Source: an uncultured Eubacteriaceae bacterium (lineage in GTDB: Bacteria; Bacillota; Clostridia; Eubacteriales; Eubacteriaceae). From it: a stretch of 5,657 nt of DNA. Below, piece after piece: positions 4,106-5,657 of this stretch. Positions within the stretch are counted from its first letter, which is position 1; every line of letters begins with the position of its first letter. The notes beneath the pieces are model-generated. The model made no database searches, was not told the DNA's origin, and worked only from the letters and a program-made list of their open reading frames with translations. The position numbers were made by a program, and so were the translations under genes. Location: positions 1 to 5,657 of the forward strand of contig CANQOZ010000078.1 of the NCBI GenBank assembly GCA_947625585.1, in the 5' to 3' direction.

Positions 4106-5657
4106 ATGAAATTAATTAAGAAAATCATAAAAGCAGGTTTAATCTCCATTTTAACCTTGAGTGCAGTTCTACTTTTTTCTGCACCAGTTATGGCAGGTGA
4201 AAAGTTAGAAAAAATGGATGATTTACCATCATTAAAATCAAACAATTCTGGTCTTTTACGTTATCAAAGCACTCAAGACCAGAAAGAAGATACTGTTGAA
4301 AATGATATTGTTATTCTTTATAAAGAAGATGGTCAAAATAATGTTGGAAATTTAAATCTACAAAAATCTGACTTTGCAGCCGGCTCTACTTTAAGTGAAC
4401 AAGTAGACGTACTCAGAGTTAAGGATAGCGGCAAAGTCGATAATATTGTAGATGAAATTAAAAATAATGATAATGTTCTTGCAGTAGATCGTGATGCGGT
4501 TGCTAAAATCCTCGAAGTTCCAAATGACAAGCATTACGCTAAATACCAAACTTATTTAGCTCAGATTGGCTATGAAGACACTTGGAATATTCCAAGTAAG
4601 AATCAAGTTAAAGTAGCTGTTTTAGATTCTGGTATAAGAGTAGACCAAGAAGATTTAAAAAACCGTATTGAAAATTCTGGAAAAAACTATACTGACGAAG
4701 AATATACCGATACTGAAGGTCATGGTACAGGAGTATCAAGTGTTCTTTGTGCTGAAACAAACAATTCTATTGGTATAGCCGGTACTTCTGGTATTTCTAA
4801 TGTAAAAGTCATTGACTACAAAGTTGGAGACCATGAAGGTGCTGGTGAAGTTAGCGATATTGTTGCTGCTATTATTGATGCCTCTAAAAGAAATGACATA
4901 AAGGTCATTAACATAAGTATGGGAATACCAGAAAGAAAAGAAACTATGGTAGAAGCTTGTAGATTTGCTGAAGCTAACGGTAAAGTCGTTGTCGCTGCTT
5001 CTGGAAATAGTAACGAAGGTGTTTTTTATCCAGCAGCTATTGATACTGTTATTGCAACAGGAGCTATTAATGCAAACTATGATCGTTGCACTTCTGAAGA
5101 TTGGGGAGAAGGATTTGGTAGCTGTTATGGTCCGGAAATGAAGTTAGTAGCACCTGGTGACCAAGTTGCTGTAGCTAATAAAGACAATACTTCTACGTAT
5201 GAAATAAATAGTGGTACTTCCTTTTCTTCACCGATTGTTGCTGGTGCAGCTGCTGTTCTCTTTGGCCAAAATCCTAATTTAACTCCTGCTCAGGTTAAAG
5301 ATATTCTTTATTCAACTGCTGAAGATTTAGGAGCAGCTGGTAGAGATGATGAATATGGTTATGGATTAGTTCGAATTGACAAAGCTTTAGAAAAATTAGG
5401 TCAACTTCCAAATACTACTAAAGTTATTGTTGATAATCCAGAACTAACTGTTTTATTAGGAAAGATGGAACAGATTAAAGCTCATAGCACAAACGGAGAA
5501 GCTTTAACTTTCAAATCTTCTGATACATCAATTGCAAGAGTTAGCTCAAATGGTTATGTTACACCAGTAGCTCCAGGAATTTGTTCAATAACTGTTTCCT
5601 TAGCTTCTGAACCAGCAATTTCAGCTAACTGCAATGTTACTGTTGTAAGTGACTCTC
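4106..5657 (+). CDS. Secreted S8 subtilisin-like serine protease with Big2 domain (3' end cut off)
   Basis: The frame is open for 517 codons from ATG 4106 to the window end. Residues 1-30 are a signal peptide (MKLIKK, hydrophobic core, cleavage after VMA). Residues about 66-135 look like an inhibitor I9-type propeptide, which normally helps folding and is then removed. The S8 catalytic domain spans about 138-432 with the complete catalytic set: Asp174 in VAVLDSGI, His206 in GHGTGVSSV, oxyanion Asn301 in ASGNSN and Ser372 in SGTSFSSPIVAG; it closes with EYGYGLVRIDKAL. Residues about 437-515 form a Big2 (bacterial Ig-like group 2) domain, often used for surface presentation. More domains probably follow outside the window. 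Cysteines 328/340 and 493/509 are spaced so that they could form local disulfides. The gene has its own strong promoter and a long leader, and diverges from the cysteine protease. Codons end mostly in T or A (GCT, GGT, ACT, GTT), unlike its neighbour. The likely role is extracellular protein breakdown or maturation of surface proteins; the substrate is unknown. Confidence 0.95.
   Translation, partial: MKLIKKIIKAGLISILTLSAVLLFSAPVMAGEKLEKMDDLPSLKSNNSGLLRYQSTQDQKEDTVENDIVILYKEDGQNNVGNLNLQKSDFAAGSTLSEQVDVLRVKDSGKVDNIVDEIKNNDNVLAVDRDAVAKILEVPNDKHYAKYQTYLAQIGYEDTWNIPSKNQVKVAVLDSGIRVDQEDLKNRIENSGKNYTDEEYTDTEGHGTGVSSVLCAETNNSIGIAGTSGISNVKVIDYKVGDHEGAGEVSDIVAAIIDASKRNDIKVINISMGIPERKETMVEACRFAEANGKVVVAASGNSNEGVFYPAAIDTVIATGAINANYDRCTSEDWGEGFGSCYGPEMKLVAPGDQVAVANKDNTSTYEINSGTSFSSPIVAGAAAVLFGQNPNLTPAQVKDILYSTAEDLGAAGRDDEYGYGLVRIDKALEKLGQLPNTTKVIVDNPELTVLLGKMEQIKAHSTNGEALTFKSSDTSIARVSSNGYVTPVAPGICSITVSLASEPAISANCNVTVVSDS

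Noticed and set aside
4333..4530. A 65-codon minus-strand open frame inside the subtilase gene
   Set aside because: It is antisense to the subtilase propeptide, and its Ser/Thr/Leu-rich product reflects the complement of the real gene's codons.
4721..4750. Thiol-dependent (proteinase K type) subtilase because of a Cys near the catalytic His
   Set aside because: In proteinase K the cysteine is four residues after the His. Here that position is Val210, and the nearest cysteine, Cys215, is nine residues after His206.

Overview
The window looks like chromosomal DNA of a low-GC Gram-positive anaerobe, most likely of the Clostridia or the Eubacterium/Acetobacterium side. This is inferred from AT-rich intergenic DNA, a sigma-A-type promoter with an extended -10, Gram-positive style signal peptides, and a papain-like protease carrying a lectin-like domain and ChW (clostridial hydrophobic-W) repeats. 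No rRNA, tRNA, CRISPR array or mobile element is visible, and the species cannot be named from this stretch.

Layout. (1) Positions 1-593, plus strand: the C-terminal part of a CPBP-family membrane protease (CAAX/bacteriocin-processing type), cut by the window start. (2) Positions 594-863: a short convergent intergenic region with a strong bidirectional terminator hairpin (643-679) and weaker AT-rich inverted repeats. (3) Positions 864-3677, minus strand: a complete 937-residue secreted C1A (papain-like) cysteine protease with a complete catalytic set, a lectin-like domain, Ig-like modules and three C-terminal ChW repeats. (4) Positions 3678-4105: a 428-base, very AT-rich divergent intergenic region with a convincing promoter for the rightward gene, a weak candidate promoter for the leftward gene, several hairpins, and two copies of a TTTACCTA inverted-repeat motif. 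(5) Positions 4106-5657, plus strand: a secreted S8 subtilisin-family serine protease with signal peptide, propeptide, full catalytic domain and a Big2 Ig-like domain, running off the window end.

The common theme is proteolysis. Two exported proteases of different catalytic classes, serine and cysteine, diverge from one control region, and a membrane protease lies next to them in convergent orientation. The two exported enzymes probably act outside the cell on protein substrates or on the cell's own surface proteins. The ChW and lectin-like modules suggest that the cysteine protease is held at the cell surface or on a polymer. Shared regulation is a hypothesis based only on the divergent arrangement and the repeated motif. 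No clearly new system is seen. The most useful leads are the control region and the marked difference in codon use between the two exported proteases.
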